Assembly: GCA_023132075.1 (NCBI GenBank)
Contig: JAGLYT010000094.1
Span: 1 to 6,430 of the forward strand
Direction: 5' to 3'
Origin: a bacterium
GTDB taxonomy: Bacteria; CBDUZB01; JAGLHV01
DNA length: 6,430 nt
Shown: one piece after another, positions 1 to 6,430 of the stretch
How the letters are laid out: each line of letters opens with the position of its first letter
Position numbering within the stretch: position 1 is the stretch's first letter
Made by a program: the position numbers and the translations under genes
The notes under the pieces: generated by a model
Seen by the model: only the letters and a program-made list of their open reading frames with translations
Told to the model about the DNA's origin: nothing
The model's database searches: none

Positions 1-876
1 GCTCATAAATTTTCAGGTTCGATTGAGCAGGATCACGGAATTGAGCACGTTTTGGATAAGAAACTTATTGAATATGCCCGGCCGGCTTTAGAACAAGCAC
101 AAAAAGTCAGCATGGAGTTAAAAATCAAAAATGTAAATAGAACCACCGGGGCAATGTTGAGTGGAAAGGTATGTAAAAAATATGGGGAAAAAGCTCTTGC
201 GGAGGATACTATTTGTTTTAAGTTTAAAGGTGTCGCCGGTCAAAGCTTTGGTGCCTGGTTGGCTAAAGGGATAACCTTTGAATTGGAGGGTTTGGCTAAT
301 GATTATATCGGGAAAGGTATATCCGGAGGAAAAATAATTGTTTATCCGGATAAGAAAACGGATTATAAACCGGAGGAAAATATTATTATTGGGAACACGA
401 CTTTTTATGGTGCAATAGCAGGCGAAGCTTATATTTGCGGGGTTGCCGGGGAGAGATTTTGTATCAGAAATTCCGGTTTATACGCAGTGGTAGAAGGAGT
501 GGGGGATCACGGTTGTGAATATATGACCGGGGGAAGAGTGGTTATTCTGGGTAAAACAGGAAGGAATTTTGCTGCCGGGATGTCAGGTGGAATTGCCTAT
601 GTTTACGATGAAAAAAATAATTTTAAAGATAAATGCAATTTGAATATGGTAGAGTTGGAAAAAATAGATAGAAAAGATGAAAAAACCGTTTATGATTTAC
701 TGAATAGTCACTATATTTATACGCAAAGTTCCCGGGCAAAAACGATTTTAGATAATTTTGAAAATAAAATTAAAAAGTTTATAAAAGTAATGCCTGTAGA
801 ATACAGGCGTGTTTTAGAAGAAAAGAGAAAAAAAGAGACATTAGATTTGGAGGGGGGTTCAAATGGGAGATCCTAA
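1..876 (+). CDS. gltB: Glutamate synthase large subunit, C-terminal part (5' end outside window)
   Basis: C-terminal ~291 residues of the large (alpha) subunit of glutamate synthase, which releases ammonia from glutamine and channels it to 2-oxoglutarate at an FMN/[3Fe-4S] centre. The frame is open from base 1 (AHKFSGSIEQDHGIEHVLDKKLI). That stretch resembles the linker just after the FMN-binding domain, so the gene certainly starts upstream. The TTG at 52 has no ribosome-binding site at a usable distance and is not a credible start. From about window residue 77 to 203 (nt 229-609) the protein is the glycine-rich right-handed beta-helix (GXGXG) domain, with repeated glycine-spaced turns such as GGKIIVYP, GAIAGEAYICGVAGE and GGRVVILGKTGRNFAAGMSGG. 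A charged ~85-residue tail follows and ends NGRS-stop. The glutaminase domain, FMN site and Fe-S cysteines are not in view. The last 14 bases overlap gltD, its partner subunit. A stand-alone GXGXG protein, as in split archaeal-type enzymes, is less likely because of the open 5' frame. Confidence 0.95.
   Translation, partial: AHKFSGSIEQDHGIEHVLDKKLIEYARPALEQAQKVSMELKIKNVNRTTGAMLSGKVCKKYGEKALAEDTICFKFKGVAGQSFGAWLAKGITFELEGLANDYIGKGISGGKIIVYPDKKTDYKPEENIIIGNTTFYGAIAGEAYICGVAGERFCIRNSGLYAVVEGVGDHGCEYMTGGRVVILGKTGRNFAAGMSGGIAYVYDEKNNFKDKCNLNMVELEKIDRKDEKTVYDLLNSHYIYTQSSRAKTILDNFENKIKKFIKVMPVEYRRVLEEKRKKETLDLEGGSNGRS
849..857 (+). promoter_or_regulatory. Ribosome-binding site of gltD, inside gltB
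   Basis: GGAGGGGGG lies in the last codons of gltB. The GGAGG core (849-853) is 9 bases before the ATG at 863. It fixes the gltD start and supports translational coupling with gltB, whose stop codon (874-876) lies just downstream of this start. Confidence 0.85.
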
Positions 877-2308
877 AGGTTTTTTAAAAATTAAAAAACA
901 AAATAGTCAATACAGGGCAGTCAAAGAACGAATTGAAGATTTTTGTGAAGTAACAATTTTACCTGATGTTTCCCATTCTCAGGAACAGGCAGCACGCTGT
1001 ATGGATTGTAGCACTTCCTTTTGTCATTGGGGATGTCCGTTGGGAAATTATATTCCGGAATGGAATGACTATGTTTTTAACGGTCATTGGAAAAAGGCAT
1101 TTGAATTGCTTACAGCTACTAATAATTTACCTGAAATTACAGGGAGACTATGTCCTGCTCTTTGTGAATATGCATGTGTTTTGGGATTTAATGATGATGC
1201 GGTAACTATAAGGGAGAATGAATTAGCTGTAGTTGAATATGCTTTTAACACAGGATTAATAAAACCTTCGCTTCCTTTAATGCGAACAGAAAAAAGGGTT
1301 GCTGTTGTCGGCTCAGGCCCGGCAGGATTATCCTGTGCTGTGCAATTAAATCAAGCCGGCCATAAAGTAGTTGTTTTTGAAAAAAATAATAAAATCGGAG
1401 GAATTTTACGTTACGGTATTCCCGATTTTAAACTGGAAAAAAAAATAATAGACCGGCGACTGGCAATTTATGAAAAAGAGGGAATTGAGTTTATCACCGG
1501 GGTAAATGTGGGGAATGACTTATCCGCAGAAAAACTTTTGGCAGAATATGATGCAATATGTCTTGCCGGTGGTAGTTCTGTCCCCCGTGATTTAAGAATC
1601 GAAGGCAGGAAACTGCAAGGTATTCATTTTGCTATGGATTATTTAGTGCAAGCCAATAAGAAGGTTTCCGGAGAAAAAATTGTTGACGGAAAATTAATTA
1701 ATGCTAAGGGGAAAAAGGTAGTAGTTATCGGAGGTGGCGATACCGGTGCTGATTGTATAGGAACAGCTCATCGGCAGGGTGCAGGTAAAATAGTACAAAT
1801 TGAGCTTTTACCTAAACCTCCCGAATCGCGTAGTCAGGATTTTCCGTGGCCTATGTATCCGGTAATTTTAAAGACTTCTACTTCACATCAGGAAGGTGGA
1901 GAACGCTGCTGGTCGGTTTTAACTAAAAAATTTATAGGGGAAAAAGGGGAAGTAAAAAAAATTATCTGTGTAAAAGTAGAGTTTATTAAAAAAGATAAAA
2001 ATTCTTCTCCGATAATGAAAGAGATTCCAGGCAGTGAATTTGAAATAGAAGCGGATTTGATAATTTTGGCAATAGGTTTTATTGGTCCTCAGCAACAGGG
2101 ATTATTGGATAAACTTGATCTCAAGTTGGATAATCAGGGGAACGTAAAAAGCGATAAAAAACAAATGACCTCAAGAAAAGGAATATTTAGTGCCGGGGAT
2201 ATGAGGCGGGGACAATCACTTATTGTTTGGGCTATAGTAGAGGGTCGGCGGACAGCTTATTTTATTGATGAGTATCTTATGGGTAAAAGTTGTTTACCCT
2301 GTATTTAA
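863..2308 (+). CDS. gltD: Glutamate synthase [NADPH] small subunit
   Basis: Complete 481-residue beta subunit, close to the usual ~470-495 residues of the family. It oxidises NADPH at an FAD and passes electrons through Fe-S clusters to the FMN site of GltB, in the cytoplasm. An N-terminal ferredoxin-like helical domain (residues ~20-130) carries the cluster cysteines C46, C49, C54, C58 and C97, C101, C105 in the family patterns RCMDC, FCHWGCPLGN and GRLCPALCEYACVLG. An FAD-binding Rossmann motif, VGSGPAG, has glycines 150, 152 and 155. A second nucleotide fold for NADPH, IGGGDTGADC, has glycines 290, 292 and 295. The C-terminal FAD motif GIFSAGDMRRGQSL (G445, D446) and the closing helix WAIVEGRRTA are also present. 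The start is set by the strong ribosome-binding site at 849-857. Related paralogues (NADPH-dependent oxidoreductases such as the NfnB/SudA type) share this architecture, but the overlap with gltB makes GltD the clear call. NADPH rather than NADH preference is inferred from the family. Confidence 0.97.
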   Translation: MGDPKGFLKIKKQNSQYRAVKERIEDFCEVTILPDVSHSQEQAARCMDCSTSFCHWGCPLGNYIPEWNDYVFNGHWKKAFELLTATNNLPEITGRLCPALCEYACVLGFNDDAVTIRENELAVVEYAFNTGLIKPSLPLMRTEKRVAVVGSGPAGLSCAVQLNQAGHKVVVFEKNNKIGGILRYGIPDFKLEKKIIDRRLAIYEKEGIEFITGVNVGNDLSAEKLLAEYDAICLAGGSSVPRDLRIEGRKLQGIHFAMDYLVQANKKVSGEKIVDGKLINAKGKKVVVIGGGDTGADCIGTAHRQGAGKIVQIELLPKPPESRSQDFPWPMYPVILKTSTSHQEGGERCWSVLTKKFIGEKGEVKKIICVKVEFIKKDKNSSPIMKEIPGSEFEIEADLIILAIGFIGPQQQGLLDKLDLKLDNQGNVKSDKKQMTSRKGIFSAGDMRRGQSLIVWAIVEGRRTAYFIDEYLMGKSCLPCI

Positions 2309-2394
2309 TTTAATGAGACTACAGGAAGTCAAATGGTCTTGGGTTTAATTATCCCGTATCTTACTGTTCAAAAGTTATGTAGGATAAATCTTTG

Positions 2395-2424
2395 ATACCC
2401 CGCAGCTTGCTGCGGGGTATTTTT
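2395..2424 (+). terminator. Rho-independent terminator after gltBD
   Basis: A perfect 12-bp inverted repeat, ATACCCCGCAGC (2395-2406) and GCTGCGGGGTAT (2409-2420), has a two-base centre TT (in practice a four-base loop) and runs straight into a TTTTT tract (2420-2424). The GC-rich core stands out sharply from the AT-rich surroundings. It lies 86 bases after the gltD stop. The opposite strand has no T-run after the stem, so it acts for rightward transcription only and separates gltBD from carAB. Confidence 0.93.
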
Positions 2425-2438
2425 GTGCTTATGGATAT

Positions 2439-2468
2439 TTGACATAAAGATGTAAAATAAAGTATAAT
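2439..2468 (+). promoter_or_regulatory. Housekeeping sigma-factor promoter for carAB
   Basis: A perfect -35 box TTGACA (2439-2444) and a perfect -10 box TATAAT (2463-2468) are separated by 18 bases, one more than the optimum. There is no TG extension before the -10. Transcription would begin near 2474-2476. The -35 box starts only 14 bases after the gltBD terminator T-tract and 153 bases before the carA ATG, so carA is its evident target. A small palindrome, ACAT-AAAG-ATGT (2442-2453), overlaps the -35 box; whether it binds a regulator is unknown. Confidence 0.85.
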
Positions 2469-2474
2469 GACAAA

Positions 2475-2591
2475 TTAAAATGTAGAAGACACCTAAGTCT
2501 CTGTGGTTACATAGTGCAATTGTGGGGAAAAATTGGTTTTTAAATTGTAAAACAAATTCTAAAATTTAGATATTTTAAAGAAAGGATAATA
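2475..2591 (+). other. carA 5' leader, about 117 nt, function unknown
   Basis: Predicted untranslated leader between the promoter and carA. It matches no riboswitch, T-box or PyrR-binding loop that I can recognise, and it has no short upstream ORF (the ATG at 2480 is followed at once by TAG). Small hairpins can be drawn. One pairs 2481-2485 with 2501-2505, extended by AGAC/GTCT (2487-2490/2497-2500), with one bulged A and some G-U pairs. The second is CTGTG/CATAG (2501-2505/2510-2514) with loop GTTA. The third is CAATT/AATTG (2517-2521/2531-2535). The fourth is AATTGGTTTT/AAAACAAATT (2531-2540/2549-2558) with one mismatch. Neighbouring members share bases and exclude each other. A palindrome TCTAAA-A-TTTAGA sits at 2558-2570. 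No GC-rich stem with a U-tract occurs before carA, so classical intrinsic attenuation is not visible. AT-rich DNA produces such weak stems by chance. Confidence 0.5.
2581..2586 (+). promoter_or_regulatory. Ribosome-binding site of carA
   Basis: AAAGGA lies five bases before the ATG at 2592 and sets the carA start. It is a moderate rather than full AGGAGG match. Confidence 0.75.
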
Positions 2592-3659
2592 ATGAAAGCA
2601 ATAATTGCTCTGGAAGATGGAACTATATTTGAAGGTAGTTCTTTTGGTGCATCAGGTGAAAGGACGGGAGAAATTGTTTTTAATACCAGTATGATGGGAT
2701 ACCAGGAGATTTTAACCGATCCTTCCTATAAAGGGCAAATAGTTGCTATGACTTATCCTTTAATCGGAAATTATGGAGTAAATAAAGATGATTATGAATC
2801 AATAAGGCCTTTTATGGAAGGATTTGTCGTTAAAGAATGCAGTCAAATCAGCAGTAACTGGCGGGCGCAAGACAGTTTAATTAATTTCCTTAAAAAACAC
2901 AATGTTATGGGAATAGAAGGGATTGATACTCGTGCACTGACTAAACATATTCGTACTCAGGGAGCAATGAAAGCAGTTATATCTACGGAGTGTTTGGATA
3001 AGAGTTTTTTAGTGGAAAAAGCAAAAAAATCCCTTTCTTTAATTGGAAGGGATTTGGTAAGAGAAGTTGTTGCTAAGAAAGCTTATGAATGGGAAAAAAA
3101 AGGAAAATATAAAGTAGTAGTTATTGATTGTGGAGTGAAATATAATATATTACGGGAATTGGCATTACATAATTGTGCGGTAAAGGTTGTTCCGGCTAAA
3201 ACAAAAGCTGTTGATATATTAAAACTAAAACCGGACGGATTATTAATTTCTAACGGTCCGGGTGACCCGCAAGGTGTTCCTTATGTAATAGAAACAGCAA
3301 GGCAGTTATTGGAGAAGTTGCCTATTTTTGGAATTTGCCTGGGACATCAGATTTTAGGGTTAGCTATGGGAGGGAAAACTTACAAACTTAAATTCGGCCA
3401 TCGGGGGGGAAATCATCCGGTGAAGGATTTAAAAACCAACAAAATAATTATAACCGTTCAAAATCATGGTTTTTGTGTGGATATAGAATCATTGAACGAG
3501 GAAGTGGAAATGACCCACATAAATCTTAATGACCGGACTTTAGCCGGAATTAGACATAAGAAACTCCCTGTTTTTTCTGTTCAATTTCATCCGGAAGCTT
3601 CTCCCGGTCCGCAGGATGCACGATATTTATTTAAAGAATTTACTGATTTAATGCAATAA
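2592..3659 (+). CDS. carA: Carbamoyl-phosphate synthase small (glutaminase) subunit
   Basis: Complete 355-residue subunit that hydrolyses glutamine and sends ammonia through a tunnel to CarB, for carbamoyl phosphate used in pyrimidine and arginine synthesis (cytoplasmic). The N-terminal CarA-specific domain (about 1-135) begins with the family signature ALEDGTIFEGSSFGASG and includes FNTSMMGYQEILTDPSY and GIEGIDTRALTKHIR. The class I amidotransferase domain (about 172-350) shows VVVIDCGVKYNILREL, the glutamine/oxyanion loop SNGPGDP (N221-P226), the nucleophile elbow GICLGHQ with C249, the QNHGF glutamine-binding segment, and FHPEASPGP with H333 and E335. C249, H333 and E335 correspond to the E. 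coli triad C269, H353, E355, so the enzyme should be active. It is somewhat shorter than E. coli CarA (382), nearer to Gram-positive forms. A consensus promoter precedes it and carB follows on the same strand. The gene could equally be called pyrAA, the name used when it lies in a pyrimidine operon; no pyr gene is visible here. Confidence 0.97.
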   Translation: MKAIIALEDGTIFEGSSFGASGERTGEIVFNTSMMGYQEILTDPSYKGQIVAMTYPLIGNYGVNKDDYESIRPFMEGFVVKECSQISSNWRAQDSLINFLKKHNVMGIEGIDTRALTKHIRTQGAMKAVISTECLDKSFLVEKAKKSLSLIGRDLVREVVAKKAYEWEKKGKYKVVVIDCGVKYNILRELALHNCAVKVVPAKTKAVDILKLKPDGLLISNGPGDPQGVPYVIETARQLLEKLPIFGICLGHQILGLAMGGKTYKLKFGHRGGNHPVKDLKTNKIIITVQNHGFCVDIESLNEEVEMTHINLNDRTLAGIRHKKLPVFSVQFHPEASPGPQDARYLFKEFTDLMQ

Positions 3660-3676
3660 TTAGCGAATAAAATAGT

Positions 3677-3707
3677 TGGGAAGGGAATACAAATATAAGT
3701 CTTCCTA
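3677..3707 (+). repeat. Weak inverted repeat in the carA-carB gap
   Basis: TGGGAAG (3677-3683) can pair with CTTCCTA (3701-3707), seven pairs including one G-U, around a 17-base loop. It ends three bases before the carB ribosome-binding site. With no U-tract it is not a terminator. It could influence carB translation or protect the mRNA, or be chance. Confidence 0.3.
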
Positions 3708-3709
3708 TT

Positions 3710-3715
3710 AAGGAT
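3710..3715 (+). promoter_or_regulatory. Ribosome-binding site of carB
   Basis: AAGGAT lies seven bases before the ATG at 3723. It is an independent initiation site, so carB is not strictly coupled to carA by overlap. It supports 3723 as the start, which also gives an N-terminus that aligns residue for residue with E. coli CarB. Confidence 0.7.
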
Positions 3716-3722
3716 AACAAAA

Positions 3723-6430
3723 ATGCCTAAAAGAACGGATATAAAAAAAATATTAATTATTGGGTCGGGACCGATTATAATCGGACAGGCATGTGAATTT
3801 GATTATTCCGGAGTACAGGCATGTAAAGCGTTGAGAGCAGAAGGATATGAAATTGTTTTAGTAAATAGTAATCCGGCAACGATTATGACTGACCCCGAAA
3901 TGGCCGATCATACTTATGTTGAACCGATAGTTCCTGAAATGCTCGAAAAAATTATTGCCCGGGAAAAACCGGATGCCGTATTGCCTACCCTGGGGGGGCA
4001 GACAGCGCTTAATGTGGCGGTAAAGTTAGAAGAAAAAGGTGTCTTTAAGAAATATAATGTAGAAATGATTGGAGCAAATTGTGAAGTAATTAAAAAAGCG
4101 GAAGACAGAAAATTGTTTAAAAAAGCAATGGAAAAAATCGGTATGGATTTACCGAAAAGCGGACAGGCATATAATTTAGGTGAAGCCGAAGAAACAGCGA
4201 TAAAGATAGGTTTTCCGGTAATTATTCGTCCCAGTTTTACTATGGGGGGAACCGGTGGAGGAGTGGCTTATAATATTGAAGAATTTAAAGAAATGGCAAT
4301 TAAAGCTTTAGATAGTAGTTTGATTAATGAGATATTGATAGAAGAGTCAGTAATTGGTTGGAAAGAATTTGAATTAGAAGTGATGAGGGATATAAATGAT
4401 AATGTAATTATTGTTTGTTCAATAGAAAACTTGGATCCTATGGGGGTTCATACCGGGGATAGTATTACTGTTGCTCCCATCCAAACTCTCACCGATAAAG
4501 AATATCAACAGATGCGTAACGCGGCGATAAAAATAATCAGGGAAATTGGGGTGGAGACAGGGGGATCTAACGTACAGTTTGCGGTTAATCCGGAAGACGG
4601 AAAAATGGTAGTTATTGAAATGAATCCGCGTGTATCACGCAGTTCCGCTCTGGCTTCTAAAGCAACCGGTTTTCCCATAGCCAAAATAGCGGCTAAATTA
4701 GCAGTAGGATATACTCTGGATGAAATATCTAATGATATTACTCAGAAGACGCCTGCTTGTTTTGAACCAACTATTGATTACTGTGTAGTTAAAATTCCCC
4801 GTTTTAATTTCGAGAAATTTCCCTCTGCGAGTAATGTTTTAACTACTTCTATGAAGGCAGTAGGTGAGGTTATGTCTATCGGAAGGACATTTAAAGAAGC
4901 ACTGCAAAAGGCTTTGCGTTCTATGGAAACAGGAAGTTATGGGTTAGATAAAAAATTTAAATCTTTAACCCAAGGTAAAATATCAAAAAAACTGGGAATT
5001 CCTTCCCCTGATAGGATTTTTTATATAAAATGTGCTTTGGATGAAGGTTTTAGTATAGAAGAAATTTATGGTTTATCAAAAATAGATAGGTGGTTTTTAT
5101 ATAATATTAAACAAATTGTCGATTTAGAAAAAGAGATTATTAATTATGCCGAACAGGACATGTTTCCTTATGATTTATTAATAAAAACAAAAAAATATGG
5201 TTTTTCCGACAGGCAGATAGCTTTTCTTTTAAAAAAAGATGAAAATTATATTCGTAATTTACGCAAAGAGAAAAATATCTTTCCTACATTCAGACAGGTA
5301 GATACCTGTGGGGCTGAATTTGAAGCGTACACACCGTATTATTATTCTACCTATAATGCTAAGGATGAGGATAAAATTACTGTTTCGTCAAATAAAAAAG
5401 TAATGATTTTAGGCGGCGGCCCGAATAGAATCGGTCAGGGAATAGAATTTGATTATACCTGTGTGCACGCAGCTTTTGCTCTGAGAGATGAAAAATATGA
5501 GTCAATTATGGTCAACTGTAACCCCGAAACAGTATCTACCGATTATGATACTTCCGATAGACTTTATTTTGAGCCACTGACCGTTGAAGATGTTCTGGCA
5601 ATTTATAAGGAAGAAAAACCGGAGGGGGTAATTGTCCAGTTTGGCGGACAAACTCCCTTAAATATTGCTAAGGAATTGGAAGATAATGGGGTGAATATTT
5701 TAGGTACGTTGCCGGAAAGTATTCATTTAGCGGAAGATAGAGAGAGATTTTGCAAGAAAATGGTTATTCTTGATATTCCCCAACCGGAAAGCGGTATAGC
5801 CCGTTCATTGGAAGAAGCTGTTACTATTGCTAAAAAAATAGGTTATCCCCTGATGGTAAGGCCGTCTTTTGTGTTAGGCGGGCGAGGGATGGAGATAATT
5901 TATGATGAAACTATGCTCTTAAAATATGCCGAGAAAGCAATTAAAGTTAGTCCTGAATATCCAATGCTTATTGACCGATTTCTTGAACAGGCCGTTGAAA
6001 TAGAAGTTGATGCTCTTTCCGATGGAGAGGATACATTTGTTGCAGCCATTATGGAGCACATAGAGTTGGCCGGTGTTCATTCGGGGGATTCTGCCTGTGC
6101 CATTCCCACAAGAACGATTAAAAAAGAATGTTTAAAGACGATAGAGAAATATACAGCTCGAATCGCAAAAGAATTGAAAGTAGTAGGTTTAATGAATATA
6201 CAGTATGCTATTTGTGATGATAAAGTTTATATCCTTGAGGCAAATCCCAGAGGTTCTCGTACGGTCCCTTTTGTTTCTAAAGTTACGGGAATTCTTGTAG
6301 CCCGTATAGCAACCCAGGTAATGTTAGGTAAAAAAATTAAAGATTTTCCCGAATTGAAAACCTATAAGCTTCCTTATGTTGGAGTAAAAGAAGCTGTTTT
6401 TTCATTTAATATGTTTCCCGAGGTAGATCC
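3723..6430 (+). CDS. carB: Carbamoyl-phosphate synthase large subunit (3' end outside window)
   Basis: 902 complete codons are in view with no stop or frameshift, of about 1070 expected. The protein makes carbamoyl phosphate from bicarbonate, CarA-supplied ammonia and two ATP. The N-terminal half (1-~400) is the carboxyphosphate ATP-grasp unit: [20 protein letters not shown]129 in KAEDR, R169 in [13 protein letters not shown]215 in GWKEFE, H243 in [10 protein letters not shown], and E299, N301, R303 in EMNPRVSR. These sit at the same numbers as in E. coli, so there is no net length change up to that point. The oligomerisation domain (about 400-555) is the least conserved part. The second half opens with [20 protein letters not shown] (V560 on) and is the carbamate-phosphorylating ATP-grasp unit, with R713 in [26 protein letters not shown], and E839, N841, R843 in [15 protein letters not shown]. 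The C-terminal MGS-like allosteric domain, where UMP or ornithine would act, lies beyond the edge, so its regulation cannot be judged. This is a single-chain CarB, not the split form of some archaea and thermophiles. It is co-transcribed with carA. Confidence 0.97.
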   Translation, partial: MPKRTDIKKILIIGSGPIIIGQACEFDYSGVQACKALRAEGYEIVLVNSNPATIMTDPEMADHTYVEPIVPEMLEKIIAREKPDAVLPTLGGQTALNVAVKLEEKGVFKKYNVEMIGANCEVIKKAEDRKLFKKAMEKIGMDLPKSGQAYNLGEAEETAIKIGFPVIIRPSFTMGGTGGGVAYNIEEFKEMAIKALDSSLINEILIEESVIGWKEFELEVMRDINDNVIIVCSIENLDPMGVHTGDSITVAPIQTLTDKEYQQMRNAAIKIIREIGVETGGSNVQFAVNPEDGKMVVIEMNPRVSRSSALASKATGFPIAKIAAKLAVGYTLDEISNDITQKTPACFEPTIDYCVVKIPRFNFEKFPSASNVLTTSMKAVGEVMSIGRTFKEALQKALRSMETGSYGLDKKFKSLTQGKISKKLGIPSPDRIFYIKCALDEGFSIEEIYGLSKIDRWFLYNIKQIVDLEKEIINYAEQDMFPYDLLIKTKKYGFSDRQIAFLLKKDENYIRNLRKEKNIFPTFRQVDTCGAEFEAYTPYYYSTYNAKDEDKITVSSNKKVMILGGGPNRIGQGIEFDYTCVHAAFALRDEKYESIMVNCNPETVSTDYDTSDRLYFEPLTVEDVLAIYKEEKPEGVIVQFGGQTPLNIAKELEDNGVNILGTLPESIHLAEDRERFCKKMVILDIPQPESGIARSLEEAVTIAKKIGYPLMVRPSFVLGGRGMEIIYDETMLLKYAEKAIKVSPEYPMLIDRFLEQAVEIEVDALSDGEDTFVAAIMEHIELAGVHSGDSACAIPTRTIKKECLKTIEKYTARIAKELKVVGLMNIQYAICDDKVYILEANPRGSRTVPFVSKVTGILVARIATQVMLGKKIKDFPELKTYKLPYVGVKEAVFSFNMFPEVD

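Noticed and set aside
52-54. TTG as a possible start for a short stand-alone GXGXG protein
   Set aside because: The same frame is open back to base 1 with GltB-like sequence, and no Shine-Dalgarno site lies 5-12 bases upstream.
966-1205. A 79-codon open frame on the + strand inside gltD
   Set aside because: It lies wholly inside gltD in another frame, has no ribosome-binding site or recognisable motif, and overlaps the conserved Fe-S cysteine region of GltD, which explains the sequence.
2349-2387. Inverted repeat TTATCC / GGATAA with a 27-base loop in the gltD 3' untranslated region
   Set aside because: The arms are short, AT-rich and far apart, with no supporting inner stem. It sits just before the real terminator and is best treated as chance.
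2395-2424. Bidirectional terminator or a mobile-element end
   Set aside because: Only the + strand has a T-run after the stem, no gene points leftward toward it, and there is no transposase or target duplication nearby.
2558-2570. Palindrome TCTAAA-A-TTTAGA shortly before the carA ribosome-binding site, as an operator
   Set aside because: It is AT-only apart from the outer C and G, in very AT-rich DNA, and matches no operator I know. It is recorded in the leader entry only.
4920-5390. Possible foreign insertion or damage in carB, where the sequence is poorly conserved and AT-rich
   Set aside because: The frame stays open, flanking catalytic motifs stay within two residues of E. coli numbering, and this is the oligomerisation domain, which is normally variable.

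Overview
The window is ordinary core nitrogen metabolism from an AT-rich bacterium, with every gene on the + strand and almost no wasted space. It holds the 3' end of gltB (large subunit of NADPH-dependent glutamate synthase), a complete gltD (small subunit), a short intergenic region, a complete carA (small, glutaminase subunit of carbamoyl-phosphate synthase), and the first ~84% of carB (large subunit), which runs off the right edge. Strong Shine-Dalgarno sites, a textbook TTGACA/TATAAT promoter, a hairpin-plus-U-tract terminator and AT-rich codons with many AGA/AGG arginines show a bacterium. They would suit a low-GC anaerobe of the Clostridia type or another AT-rich lineage. The sequence alone does not let me name the phylum with confidence.

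Layout: 1-876 is the C-terminal end of GltB, mostly the glycine-rich beta-helix (GXGXG) domain. 863-2308 is gltD, whose start lies inside the last codons of gltB (14-base overlap), so the two subunits are probably translationally coupled. 2309-2591 is the only sizeable gap. It contains a perfect 12-bp terminator stem closing the gltBD unit (2395-2424), a consensus sigma-70/sigma-A type promoter (2439-2468) and a leader of about 117 nt before carA. 2592-3659 is carA and 3723-6430 is carB (partial), separated by 62 intergenic bases plus a separate ribosome-binding site. They read as one carAB operon.

How they work together: GltBD converts glutamine plus 2-oxoglutarate into two glutamates using NADPH. 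CarAB takes the amide nitrogen of glutamine and, with bicarbonate and two ATP, makes carbamoyl phosphate for pyrimidines and arginine. Both are glutamine amidotransferase systems, so the neighbourhood makes metabolic sense, but the terminator and separate promoter indicate two transcription units.

All catalytic residues I could check are present, and all frames are intact. I see no mobile element, CRISPR array, tRNA, rRNA or unknown gene, and no sign of a novel system. The only stretch with unexplained potential is the carA leader, which can be drawn as mutually exclusive small hairpins but lacks an obvious attenuator terminator. I rate that as a modest, unproven lead.
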